DNA from: Streptomyces iconiensis
GTDB lineage: Bacteria; Actinomycetota; Actinomycetes; Streptomycetales; Streptomycetaceae
Reading direction: 5' to 3'
Assembly: GCF_028657195.3 (NCBI RefSeq)
Contig: NZ_JANCPR020000017.1
Span: 112,640 to 176,639, forward strand
DNA: 64,000 bases
Below, piece by piece: positions 8,184-15,877 of this stretch. The notes below the pieces were generated by a model that worked only from the letters and a program-made list of their open reading frames with translations, had not been told where the DNA came from and ran no database searches. Positions within the stretch are counted from its first letter, which is position 1. Each line of letters opens with the position of its first letter. Position numbers and translations under genes: made by a program.

Positions 8184-9613
8184 CGCGGCGGTCCGTACGG
8201 GGCGACCGCGTCGGCGACGACGGTGTGCAGCTCGTCCACCGAGTCCGCGTACCGCGCGTGTGCGCCGGGCAGCGGGGTGCGCTCCTCCTCGCCGTAGCAG
8301 CCGGTGCCGTGCACCAGCACCTCGGGCGCCGGCGACTCCAGCAGCCTGCGGTCCACCGCGTTCATGACGCCGGTCAGCGTCATCACCAGCGCCCACTCCC
8401 GCAGCGCGTCGGGGTCGTCGGGCAGTTCGATGCCGGCCGGGCGCAGCATCGCGCGCACCGACGGGTAGCGGGCCAGGCACTCGTAGCGCGAGACGACGAT
8501 GCCGTCACCACCGCCCGCGCGCACGGCCGCGGTCATCTCCCCGGCCGTGTGCGGGAAGCGCACGTAGAACGAGGGATCGACCTCCTCGTCCGGCGTGTAG
8601 GCCGTGTACGGGAAGCGCGCGTCGTCCCGCTGCCGGTGCAGACGGCGGGCCCGGTCCCAGGTGTAGGAGGGCACGCGGTCGCGGGAGAAGGAGCCGCTCA
8701 GCGCGTGCAGCACGAGGCCGGGGGTGCGCAGCTGCTGCACCAGGAAGTAGCGCGGCGCCGGCCCTCCCCCCGACTCCGCCAGCGTGGTGCCCAGTTGGTG
8801 CCCCAGCAATCCGGTGCCGGTGGCGACGGCCTGCGCGTGGACGCGGCCCCCGTCGGGTGCGGGCGGCAGCGACTCGCGCTCCAGCAGGGCGCGTACCGCA
8901 CCGGCGACCCGCTGGTCGGAGGGGTGGGTGCCCCACCACAGCGCGCAGCCGGTCAGCGCGCGCAGCCGGTCGGCGTGCGTCTGGTGGTAGGACCAGGCCA
9001 GCTCCTGGACGCCGGCCGGCTCCGAGCCGTGCCACAGGACCAGCGGATTGCGGCGGCGCAGCTCAGGGTGCTCGCCGAGCGTGGAGTCGGCGACCTTGTC
9101 GCGGGAGCGCGCCGGCACCAGGCAGACCGCGTGCAGCTGCTCCGGCCCGGCCAGCCCGCACAACTGGGCGCGCAGCACCGCGTCCCGCAGCGCGGTGGCC
9201 CCGTTGCCCGACGAGGGGGCGAGCAGGGTGACGGGCTCACCGGTGCTGCGGATGTGCTGGACGGCGCGGGCGACCGTCAGCAGCGCGCCATGGGTGTCGG
9301 CGGTACGCGAGGCGGGATGACGGCGCAGGTCCAGCAGGTGCAGTTGGGCCGACCTGTAGTCGGGCAGCCGTACGACCGAGGCGGCTGAGGCCGCCAGGAA
9401 CTCCCGCAACGGGCCGTCCATCGCGGGGAGTTCGCAGGTACCGGCGCCCGACAGCGCCGCGCCGCGCTCGTGCATCGCGCGCACGGCGGCCCGTACGGTC
9501 TCCCAGTGGCGCACCAGCGGAGGATCCTCGGCCGCCAGGGGCTCGGGCGTCTGCGCCGGCACGGGCGGTTGGGCAACTGGCCCGGCGCGGCCGGGCGTAT
9601 CGGCGAGCGTCAT
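8180..9613 (-). CDS. PLP-fold-like protein, possibly DUF6002 family (477 aa)
   Basis: Most similar, from memory, to the uncharacterised DUF6002 proteins of streptomycete clusters, which look like fold-type II PLP enzymes (threonine synthase/cysteine synthase-like). It has LLAPSSGNGATALRDAV, resembling the SxGN(x)(A/G) phosphate loop of that fold, near residue 165, and a C-terminal YEC-containing segment near 415. I could not point to an unambiguous PLP lysine. ATG at 9613 follows AGGAGA. It is the first gene of a two-gene minus-strand unit whose promoter region carries SARP-like repeats. The chemistry is unknown. Confidence 0.5.
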   Translation of the reverse strand: MTLADTPGRAGPVAQPPVPAQTPEPLAAEDPPLVRHWETVRAAVRAMHERGAALSGAGTCELPAMDGPLREFLAASAASVVRLPDYRSAQLHLLDLRRHPASRTADTHGALLTVARAVQHIRSTGEPVTLLAPSSGNGATALRDAVLRAQLCGLAGPEQLHAVCLVPARSRDKVADSTLGEHPELRRRNPLVLWHGSEPAGVQELAWSYHQTHADRLRALTGCALWWGTHPSDQRVAGAVRALLERESLPPAPDGGRVHAQAVATGTGLLGHQLGTTLAESGGGPAPRYFLVQQLRTPGLVLHALSGSFSRDRVPSYTWDRARRLHRQRDDARFPYTAYTPDEEVDPSFYVRFPHTAGEMTAAVRAGGGDGIVVSRYECLARYPSVRAMLRPAGIELPDDPDALREWALVMTLTGVMNAVDRRLLESPAPEVLVHGTGCYGEEERTPLPGAHARYADSVDELHTVVADAVAPYGPPR

Positions 9614-9667
9614 CGTCCTGTCTCCTGCTTCTCGGCTCCGCCGTCCTGGCGCGGAGCGGGAAGGGGC

Positions 9668-9700
9668 AGTGCGAAGGGAGACGGTGCGAAGGGAGACAGT
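9668..9700. repeat. 15-bp tandem duplication
   Basis: Two adjacent copies of GTGCGAAGGGAGAC(G/A), followed by a partial third copy beginning GTGCG. It lies about 55 bp upstream of the minus-strand start codon. One of several short tandem repeats between genes of this locus. Confidence 0.7.
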
Positions 9701-9749
9701 GCGGCGCACGGAAAAGGCAGGAAAGAACGTCGCTGGAATTCTTTCCGTA

Positions 9750-9778
9750 TTCCGTCAGCGTTCCGTCTGCATTCCGTC
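9750..9778. promoter_or_regulatory. Three SARP-type direct heptamer repeats, 11-bp period
   Basis: TTCCGTC occurs at 9750-9756, 9761-9767 and 9772-9778, each separated by exactly 4 bp, and a related TTCCGTA lies at 9743-9749. Direct heptamers with an 11-bp period are the known binding pattern of SARP activators such as ActII-ORF4 and DnrI. Read on the minus strand (GACGGAA), the array ends 8 bp before an AGAATT -10-like hexamer that would serve the 9613 gene. Binding by either SARP in this window is inferred. Confidence 0.6.
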
Positions 9779-9955
9779 TGCGCTTGTTCCCTTTTCCTTT
9801 CGCTTCCGCTGCGAGCGCTGGACAATGTGTCGCCGGGCTGATTAATCTGGGAATCACTCCCGGTCGGCGCCGGGTTTGTCTGCGGAGGGGCGGACAAACC
9901 TAACCCGGCGGGCTCAAGGACGAGTTGAGGCCGCCCGCGTGCGAGGAGTCTCCCG

Positions 9956-11209
9956 ATGAGCCAGCCGTCCATGCCCGTGCTGGAGTCCTTCACCCGCGCC
10001 TGGCCCGATCTCGAAGCGGCACATGAACAGTCCATGCAGGCCGCTTCCGTGCTGCTCCAGTGCCGCGACGAGCTGCTGGCGGTACTGACCCGGGTCGCCA
10101 CCTACGGCAGTGCACGCGACGAACTCCTGCGCTCCGTCGGCGCGTTGTCGGGCGCGCCCTGGGAACTGGCCCGCAACTGCCCGCCGCAGCTCGGCCGATT
10201 GTCGGTCTTCCTGCCGCCGGACAGCGTCCTGTACTCCTATGTGCTCCACGGGCTGGTGCCCGCGCTGTACTGCGACGAGGTCGTCATCCGCCCCTCGGCC
10301 CGCATCCGCGACACCGCCTACGCGCTGCACAGGGCCATCACCCGCAAGCTCCCGCCCGCACTGACCGCGCGCATCCGGCTGTCCGACGCCTCCGTTGCCG
10401 CCTTCCAGCCCGTGTGCGCCGAGTCCGACGCCGTGGTCTTCACCGGCGAGGCGCACAGCGCCCGCCGGCTGATGACCGAGGTCGGCGAGAGCCCGCTCTT
10501 CCTCCTCGCCGGGTCCGGGCCCAACCCGCTGATCGTCGGCCCGCGCACCGAACCGGCGGCGGCCTGCCGCACCGTGCTGCGCACCCGGCTCTACAACTCC
10601 GGCCAGGACGCGCTGTGTCCCGATGTGCTCTTCGTGCACAGGCTGCGGCTGAACGCGCTGGTCGAGCAGTTGCGCGCCGAGCTGTCCGTGCTCACCGTCG
10701 GCGCCCGGAGCTGGCCGGACGCCGTACTGACCTCCCTCGTGCACGCGGACGCGGTGGAGAGAACGGCGGCCTTCCTGGCCGAGCACGCCGACCGCGTCGT
10801 CGCCGGGGGCGGGGCCGACCCCGAACGGATGCTGGTGGAGCCCTCGTTGCTCGTCTTCGACGAGGACGCCGCCTTCCACCCGCCCGAGCTGCTCGCGCCG
10901 GTCTTCTGCGTCGTCCCCTACGAGGACCCGGAGATGCTGCGGGAGTGGGCGCGCGCGCCCGAGGAGCTGGAGCGCGGCATGTACGCCTCGGCGCTCGGCG
11001 AACCCCGGCTGACCGGCGAGACGCTGGGCACCGCCGTCCTCACCCGCGACGCGACGGCGCTGGACATGAAGGACGGCAACCAGCCGTACGGGGGTTACGG
11101 GGTGCGGGCCAGTGCCGTGCGCCGCGACGGCAGGCTCATCGGCAGGCCGCTGCTGCTCTCCAAGGAGGCGGCGCTGCGCCGCTCCGTGATCACCGGCCCG
11201 CTGCGCTGA
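9956..11209 (+). CDS. Aldehyde dehydrogenase-superfamily protein with displaced catalytic Cys
   Basis: A 417-aa protein with the aldehyde dehydrogenase fold: nucleotide-domain segments VFTGEAHSARRLM and LAGSGPNPLIVGP, the NSGQD loop, and a C-terminal dimerisation part (GNQPYGGYG). In typical members the catalytic cysteine follows GQ(D/I) directly. Here the loop reads NSGQDALCPD, placing Cys221 two residues later. It may act as an acyl-CoA/acyl-phosphate reductase partner of the divergent ATP-grasp-like protein, or be altered in chemistry. It is the first gene of the plus-strand polyketide block, 143 bp before the cyclase gene. ATG 9956 is preceded by a purine-rich GAGGAG. Confidence 0.7.
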   Translation: MSQPSMPVLESFTRAWPDLEAAHEQSMQAASVLLQCRDELLAVLTRVATYGSARDELLRSVGALSGAPWELARNCPPQLGRLSVFLPPDSVLYSYVLHGLVPALYCDEVVIRPSARIRDTAYALHRAITRKLPPALTARIRLSDASVAAFQPVCAESDAVVFTGEAHSARRLMTEVGESPLFLLAGSGPNPLIVGPRTEPAAACRTVLRTRLYNSGQDALCPDVLFVHRLRLNALVEQLRAELSVLTVGARSWPDAVLTSLVHADAVERTAAFLAEHADRVVAGGGADPERMLVEPSLLVFDEDAAFHPPELLAPVFCVVPYEDPEMLREWARAPEELERGMYASALGEPRLTGETLGTAVLTRDATALDMKDGNQPYGGYGVRASAVRRDGRLIGRPLLLSKEAALRRSVITGPLR

Positions 11210-11352
11210 GCGAGCACCCGCCGGGCCGCACGGGGCTGCCGTACGGGGCTATGGCGCGGCGCTATTGAGCGGGGCTGTAGAGCCCGCTGGCACGCTGCGC
11301 GCAGCCCGCCAAGTGCGGACTTCTCCCAGCCCTTTCCCGAAGGAGGCCGACG

Positions 11353-11691
11353 GTGGCGCACCGGACGCTCATCGTGGCGCGGATGGAGCCAGGCAAGGCC
11401 GACTCCATCGCCCAGATCTTCCAGGAGTCGGACGCGAGCGAACTGCCCCACATGGTCGGGGTGTCGCGCCGCACGCTCTTCACGTTCCACGACCTGTACT
11501 TCCACCTCGTCGAGGCCGACGAGGACATCACCCCGAATCTCTACCGCGCCCGGAGCCACCCGCTCTACGACGACATCAACACCCGCCTCGCACAGTGCGT
11601 GTCGCCGTACGACCCGAACTGGCAGGAGCCCAAGGACGCGATGGCCGACCCGTTCTACGTGTGGACGAAAGAGGGAGGAAGGATCCAGTGA
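11353..11691 (+). CDS. TcmI-family polyketide cyclase
   Basis: A 112-aa protein of the TcmI-like ferredoxin-fold cyclases, which close a late ring of a poly-beta-ketone-derived aromatic intermediate. Family features are the TLIVARM start, the GVSRRTLFTFHDLYFHLVE core and the DPFYVW C-terminal segment. GTG at 11353 follows AAGGAGG. Its stop overlaps the ACP start codon by GTGA, so it heads the ACP-KR-cyclase operon. In pentangular polyphenol clusters this enzyme type works together with a cupin and a TcmN-type cyclase, both of which are present here. Confidence 0.9.
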   Translation: MAHRTLIVARMEPGKADSIAQIFQESDASELPHMVGVSRRTLFTFHDLYFHLVEADEDITPNLYRARSHPLYDDINTRLAQCVSPYDPNWQEPKDAMADPFYVWTKEGGRIQ

Positions 11692-11948
11692 GCGAGTTCA
11701 CCCAGCGCGAGCTGGCCGACAAGCTGTACCAGTGTGCCGGGGAGTCCGAAGGCGTCGACCTGATGGCCGAGGACGCGCTCGACGCACCCTTCATCGACCT
11801 GGGATACGACTCCCTGGCGCTGCTCCAGGTGACCGGCGTGATCAAGCGCGAGTACGGCGTCGAGCTGTCCGACGACGCCGTGGTGGAGGCCGAGACGCCC
11901 CGGCTGCTGCTCAAGATGATCAACGCGAGCCTGCCCGAGGCGGCATGA
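11688..11948 (+). CDS. Type II PKS acyl carrier protein
   Basis: An 86-aa acyl carrier protein; Ser42 in DLGYDSLALLQV is the phosphopantetheine site. GTG start overlaps the cyclase stop, and its own stop overlaps the ketoreductase ATG. This is the minimal-PKS ACP, encoded apart from the KS pair at 16.3-18.9 kb, with a strand switch between them. A second, more divergent ACP at 44751-45068 belongs to the other assembly line. Confidence 0.95.
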   Translation: MSEFTQRELADKLYQCAGESEGVDLMAEDALDAPFIDLGYDSLALLQVTGVIKREYGVELSDDAVVEAETPRLLLKMINASLPEAA

Positions 11949-12739
11949 GCGCCGGCAACGGGCAGGCCCCCGTGCCGGGCCCCGGACCGCAGGCCCCCGT
12001 GCCGGGCCCCGGGCTGGCGGGCAAACGCGTCCTGGTCACCGGCGGCACCCGCGGCATCGGCCGCGCCACGGCCCTCGCCTTCGCGGCGTCGGGCGCCCGC
12101 CTCGTGGTGGCACACCGCACCGCAGGCGAGGCCGCGCGTGCCCTGGCGGAGGAGCTGAGCGCGAGCGGCGCCGAACACCACCTGGTGCGCGCCGACGTGA
12201 GCACCACAGAGGGCGCCGCGCGCCTGGCCGAGGTGTGCGGCGCCCGGCTGGAGGGCCTGGACGTCCTGGTCAACAACGTGGGCGTGGACGGGCACAGCAA
12301 GTTCGCCGACCTGGACGAGACCGAGTGGCACCGGCTGATGGACAGCAACGTCACCTCGGCCTACCTCGTCACCCGCGCGACGCTCGACCTGCTCTCCGAG
12401 GGAGCCTCGGTCGTCAACGTCGGGGCCTCGGTCGCGCTGCGCGGCCGGGCCTTCGGCGTCCACTACTCCGCCTCCAAGGCGGCACTCGTCGGCTTCGGCC
12501 GTGCGCTGTGCAAGGAGGTCGGTACGCGCGGCATCCGCGTCAACACCGTCGCGCCGGGCGTCACCGAGACCGAGCCGGGCGGCGGGCTGCCGCCCCACCT
12601 CGTCGAACGCCTCGCCGGTATGACCGCGCTGGGCAGGCTCGGCAGTCCGGCCGACGTCGCCGGCGCCGTCCTCTACCTCGCGGGCGACGCGTCCCGCTAT
12701 GTCACCGGGGCCACGATCACAGTCGATGGAGGAATCTGA
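11945..12739 (+). CDS. Polyketide ketoreductase (SDR), first
   Basis: A 264-aa short-chain dehydrogenase of the FabG/polyketide KR type. NADPH motif TGGTRGIGR lies at about 32-40, NNVG near 110, and Tyr174/Lys178 in HYSASK; the protein ends in the usual TGATITVDGGI. The first 24 residues contain a duplicated QAPVPGPG unit encoded by a 27-bp direct repeat, an extension not needed for the fold. ATG at 11945 overlaps the ACP stop (ATGA), and its stop overlaps the next gene (TGATG). It probably reduces one keto group of the nascent chain. Confidence 0.93.
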   Translation: MSAGNGQAPVPGPGPQAPVPGPGLAGKRVLVTGGTRGIGRATALAFAASGARLVVAHRTAGEAARALAEELSASGAEHHLVRADVSTTEGAARLAEVCGARLEGLDVLVNNVGVDGHSKFADLDETEWHRLMDSNVTSAYLVTRATLDLLSEGASVVNVGASVALRGRAFGVHYSASKAALVGFGRALCKEVGTRGIRVNTVAPGVTETEPGGGLPPHLVERLAGMTALGRLGSPADVAGAVLYLAGDASRYVTGATITVDGGI

Positions 12740-13119
12740 TGCCGTACGCGGCGATCACATACCGGGTCAAGCCCGGACACGAGGAGGAGATCGCGGAGAT
12801 CTTCGCCGGCTTCAAGCGCGTCGACACCCCCCGACTGCCGGGCGACGACGGCCAGGCGGCCGGACGGCTGCTGGGGACCGGCGTGTTCATCAAGGACGAC
12901 GTGATGGTGCGCGTCATCCACTACGAGGGCGACTTCGCCGCCGTCGGCAGGCACATGGCCACGCAGAAGGGGGTGCATGTGCTGGAGGAGAAGCTTCAGC
13001 CCTACCTCGCCGAGGAGCGCGACACCTCCTCGCCCGCCGCGTTCGCCGCGTACTTCCGCGACGCGACGATGCGCTCGATCGCCCAGCTCACGGTCGACAC
13101 CCACCCCGCGGGGGCCTGA
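12739..13119 (+). CDS. SchA/CurD-like domain protein, first
   Basis: A 126-aa protein of the SchA/CurD-like family found in spore-pigment and aromatic polyketide clusters: YAAITYRVKPGHEEEIAEIF, then VFIKDDVMVRVIHYEGD. The fold is predicted to be ferredoxin-like (dimeric alpha/beta barrel), and the role is uncertain (cyclase or oxygenase helper). It is strongly similar to the protein at 15198. Translation is coupled to the ketoreductase by a TGATG overlap. Confidence 0.85.
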   Translation: MPYAAITYRVKPGHEEEIAEIFAGFKRVDTPRLPGDDGQAAGRLLGTGVFIKDDVMVRVIHYEGDFAAVGRHMATQKGVHVLEEKLQPYLAEERDTSSPAAFAAYFRDATMRSIAQLTVDTHPAGA

Positions 13120-13123
13120 GGCC

Positions 13124-13585
13124 ATGAGCGTGGACGAGGTGCTCGGTACCGCCGTGCTCCTCGGCAGCGGCGTCACGGCGGGGGTGCTCTTCGCCGTGGC
13201 GCTGAGCGTGCTGCCCGCGCTCTTCGCGATGCCGACGGGAACGTATGTGTACGCGCACAAACTGCTGGGGCGCAACTGGGACCCCACGATGCCGGCCGTC
13301 GTCCTGTGCTCGACGGGGCTGGCGCTCGCGCTGGCCGTCGTGGCCGAAGGGGCCGGGGCCCGCGTGCTCTTCGCCGTCGCAGCGGTGTTGCTGCTGGGGG
13401 TCTCCGCCGTCTCCCACCTGGCCAATGTGCCGATCAACCGGCGGGTCAAGGCGGTGGCCGACCCGGAGGCGCTGCCTCCCGACTGGGAGGACCCGCGCCC
13501 TCTGTGGCGGCGGTGGCATCTGCTGCGGACGGGGCTCGCGCTTTTTGCTCTCGCCCTCAACGCCGTGGGGGTTGCGGCTCTGTAG
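13124..13585 (+). CDS. DUF1772 membrane protein (anthrone-oxygenase-like), first
   Basis: A 153-aa protein with four hydrophobic segments and the DUF1772 features: an early VLFAVALSVLPALF segment, HKLLGRNWDP near residue 45, and NVPINRR near 108. DUF1772 includes anthrone oxygenases that convert anthrones to quinones. It starts 4 bp after the SchA/CurD gene and ends the operon before a long palindrome. A paralogue is present at 19399. A C-11 type oxidation is a reasonable inference. Confidence 0.8.
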   Translation: MSVDEVLGTAVLLGSGVTAGVLFAVALSVLPALFAMPTGTYVYAHKLLGRNWDPTMPAVVLCSTGLALALAVVAEGAGARVLFAVAAVLLLGVSAVSHLANVPINRRVKAVADPEALPPDWEDPRPLWRRWHLLRTGLALFALALNAVGVAAL

Positions 13586-13593
13586 GGAGCCCC

Positions 13594-13643
13594 TGCTTTT
13601 GTCCTCAATGCTTTTGTCCTCAATCGCCTTTTGTCCTCAATCG
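13594..13643. repeat. Three tandem copies of a CTTTTGTCCTCAAT unit
   Basis: CTTTTGTCCTCAAT occurs three times in a row with spacers of 1-3 bp, the last copy running into the adjacent palindrome. The T-runs may contribute to transcription termination. Confidence 0.7.
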
Positions 13644-13682
13644 CCGGACGGGCTCAATTGAGCCCGTCCGGCGATTGAGGAC
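13633..13682. terminator. Perfect 50-bp palindrome, bidirectional terminator
   Basis: Both 25-bp arms (beginning GTCCTCAATCGCCGGACGGG) are perfectly complementary about the centre AATT at 13656-13659. It lies between the convergent DUF1772 and multicopper oxidase genes, where a two-way terminator is expected. Confidence 0.85.
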
Positions 13683-13718
13683 GAGCGCGCTAGCGCGATT
13701 CCTCGGCGGACGGGGCAC

Positions 13719-15137
13719 TCACCGGCTGATTTCCATCTGGCCCATCATGCCCATCTGGAGATGCCCCAGCAGATGGCAGTGGTACATGAACCGGCCCGCG
13801 TAGTCGGTGAATCGGAGCTGAATGCGGGCGGCTTCGCCTGCCATCACCGTGAGGGTGTCCTTGAGCCCCGCCTCGCCGGCCGCCGGCGGTTTTCCGTTGC
13901 GGTCCAGGACCCGGAAGTGGTCCAGGTGCGGATGGAGCGAGTGCGGGATTCCGAACTGGGTGTCGGCGTTGACGATCCTCCACGTCTCGGTGGTGTCCAG
14001 GCGGGGCCGTATGTCGACGCGGTTGATGTCGAACGGCTCGTTGTTGATGAGGTGTTCGCCCGTCCGCGGGTTGAAGGAGAGGGTGAACTCCCGCTCCACC
14101 GTGGAGGTCCCCAGGTCAGGTGCAGCGCGCAGGGTGCCCGGCACGCTGCTGGGGTCGCCCGCTGTGCGTACCACGTCGAAGCGCATGACCTCCGTGGTCT
14201 CGCCGTCGTACGGGAAGGTGTTGTTGAGGACCAGCTTCCTGCCGACGCCGTAGCGGCCGAAGTCCACGACGATCTCGTGCCGCTCGCCGGGCCACAACTG
14301 GAGCATCCGGGTGGGCACGGGAGCGGGCAGCAGGCCGCCGTCCGTGGCGATGTGGGTGAACTCCTCGCCGTCGCCGAGCTGGAGCAGGAAGGGCCGCTCG
14401 TTGGCGGTGTTGACCAGCCGCAGCCGGTACTTGCGCGCCGCCACCTCGAAGTAGGGGCGCGGGGAGCCGTTGACCAGGATGGTGTTGCGGCCCTCGAAGT
14501 CGTGCACGTCCCACTCCAGCGTGCCGTTGGCGGCGAACTTGGCGTCCCGCATCTGGAGCGTCACGTCGTACTGCCCCTTGGGCAGCGGCAGGTTCTCCTC
14601 GAACTCGTCGGTGAGGAGGTAGGTGGCGGCCAGGCCGCGGTAGATGTTCTCCGCGTGTGAGTGGTGCGAGTGGTCGTGTATCCACAGGGTGGAGGCGCGC
14701 TGCTCGTTCGGGTAGCGGAACAGCCGCCGCTCGCCGGGCTTCACCTCGTTCTTGGGGTGCCCGTCCGAGCGCTCGGGGACGTGACCTCCGTGCAGGTGCA
14801 TGGCGAAGGGCACATTCAGCGAGTTGACCTGCTCGATGACCACTGGCCGGCCCCGCTCGGCCACGATCAGCGGGTTCAGCACGCCGTTGAAGGAGCGGAC
14901 GCGGGTCCGGGTGCCAGGCAGCACCGTGACGTCCGCCTCGCGGGTGGTGAGCCGGTAGAAGTCGTGGCCGGCGAACCGGGTGGGCCTCAGCGGCGTGGGC
15001 ACCTTCAGCGGCACGGCGAACGGCGACTCGGCGGCGCGAGCTGTACCCGGGCGGCCCCCGATGACCAGGCTCGCCGGAACGGCTGCCAGGACACCGGTGG
15101 CGGCACCGGCTCTGAGCATGCTTCTGCGTGTGAGCAC
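13719..15137 (-). CDS. Tat-exported multicopper oxidase, first
   Basis: A 472-aa three-domain multicopper oxidase of the bilirubin oxidase/phenoxazinone synthase/CotA kind. The N-terminus LTRRSMLRAG plus a hydrophobic stretch is a twin-arginine signal. Copper ligand motifs are HLHGGHVPE (about 115), WIHDHSHHSHAEN (about 153), GIPHSLHPHLDHF (about 395) and MYHCHLLGHLQMG near the C-terminus. It oxidises phenols or metal ions outside the membrane while reducing oxygen to water. In a polyphenol cluster, phenol coupling or quinone formation on exported product is plausible. It forms a minus-strand unit with the gene at 15198. Confidence 0.9.
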   Translation of the reverse strand: MLTRRSMLRAGAATGVLAAVPASLVIGGRPGTARAAESPFAVPLKVPTPLRPTRFAGHDFYRLTTREADVTVLPGTRTRVRSFNGVLNPLIVAERGRPVVIEQVNSLNVPFAMHLHGGHVPERSDGHPKNEVKPGERRLFRYPNEQRASTLWIHDHSHHSHAENIYRGLAATYLLTDEFEENLPLPKGQYDVTLQMRDAKFAANGTLEWDVHDFEGRNTILVNGSPRPYFEVAARKYRLRLVNTANERPFLLQLGDGEEFTHIATDGGLLPAPVPTRMLQLWPGERHEIVVDFGRYGVGRKLVLNNTFPYDGETTEVMRFDVVRTAGDPSSVPGTLRAAPDLGTSTVEREFTLSFNPRTGEHLINNEPFDINRVDIRPRLDTTETWRIVNADTQFGIPHSLHPHLDHFRVLDRNGKPPAAGEAGLKDTLTVMAGEAARIQLRFTDYAGRFMYHCHLLGHLQMGMMGQMEISR

Positions 15138-15197
15138 GGATAACTCCCTACTGGGACGGACGGCTGACGGAGAGCCGGCGAGGAGCCGGCGGACGGC

Positions 15198-15566
15198 TCA
15201 GGAATCCCGGACCGACATCTGCGCCATGCAGGTCAGCAGGCTGCGCCGGAAGGTCGCGACGAATCCCTCGACGCTGCTGGTGTCGCGGGGCCTGCTCAGG
15301 TACGGGGCGAGCTTCTTCTCGACCTCTTCGACCCCCGGCTGGGTGGCCATGTGGCGGGCCACGGCGTCCAGATCACCCTCGTACTCGATGACCCGGACCA
15401 TCGTGTCGTCGCGGATGAAGACGGCCGTCGCCAGGATGCGGGCGGCCTCCTCGCCACCATCGCCCTTGACGACGGGCGAGCCGACCCGGCGGAAGCCGGT
15501 GAAGATCTCGGTGATCTCTTTCTCGTAGCCGGGCTTGATGTCGTAGGTGATGGCGGCGAACGGCAT
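15198..15566 (-). CDS. SchA/CurD-like domain protein, second
   Basis: A 122-aa paralogue of the protein at 12739 (FAAITYDIKPGYEKEITEIF and VFIRDDTMVRVIEYEGD). ATG at 15566 has GGAGGAG just upstream; longer readings to 15710 only translate a tandem repeat. It is the first gene of a short minus-strand unit with the multicopper oxidase, diverging from the cupin-KS operon. Two copies of this family on opposite strands in one cluster suggest duplication followed by specialisation. Confidence 0.85.
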   Translation of the reverse strand: MPFAAITYDIKPGYEKEITEIFTGFRRVGSPVVKGDGGEEAARILATAVFIRDDTMVRVIEYEGDLDAVARHMATQPGVEEVEKKLAPYLSRPRDTSSVEGFVATFRRSLLTCMAQMSVRDS

Positions 15567-15877
15567 GGACGCTCCTCCTTTGACAGCGGGCCGGTGACAG
15601 CGGGCCGGTGACAGCGGGCTGGTGACAGCGGGCCGGTGGCGGCGGGCTGATAACGGCGGCCGGTGGCGGCGGGCCGGGCCGAGGACCGGCCCCGCCATTC
15701 GCACCCACACCGCTAGTCGCCCGCTCGAAGGCGGCTGGGCCGGGCCTGAGGGAGCAGACCGGGAGCAGGTCCCGTCAACGGCGTCTTGAGCGGGTTTGTA
15801 GGTGCGGCTGCGACGGTGCTCAGCGCCGCGGACCCGCGAGAAGCCAGCCGAGAACCAGGGATCAGGAGGCGGGGTCA
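15567..15877. promoter_or_regulatory. Divergent region upstream of the cupin-KS operon, with 14-bp tandem repeats
   Basis: A 311-bp region between divergent genes. Half of it is a tandem repeat (15581-15677). The remainder holds a GCTCGAAGGCGG and TCTTGAGCGGG context that could be weak regulator sites, but I see no convincing heptamer array and no gene. Confidence 0.4.
15581..15677. repeat. Seven 14-bp tandem repeats
   Basis: Unit TGACAGCGGGCCGG is repeated four times almost perfectly, then three times in a degenerate form (TGGCGGCGGGCTGA and similar). It begins about 15 bp upstream of the minus-strand ATG and so falls in that gene's 5' untranslated region. Confidence 0.85.

Larger units (their letters stand above)
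9614..9955. promoter_or_regulatory. Divergent promoter region with SARP-like repeats
   Basis: This 342-bp region separates the divergent DUF6002-like and aldehyde-dehydrogenase-like genes. It is markedly less GC-rich than its surroundings, contains a 15-bp tandem duplication at 9668-9700 and the 11-bp-periodic heptamers described separately, and has no plausible gene. Confidence 0.6.
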
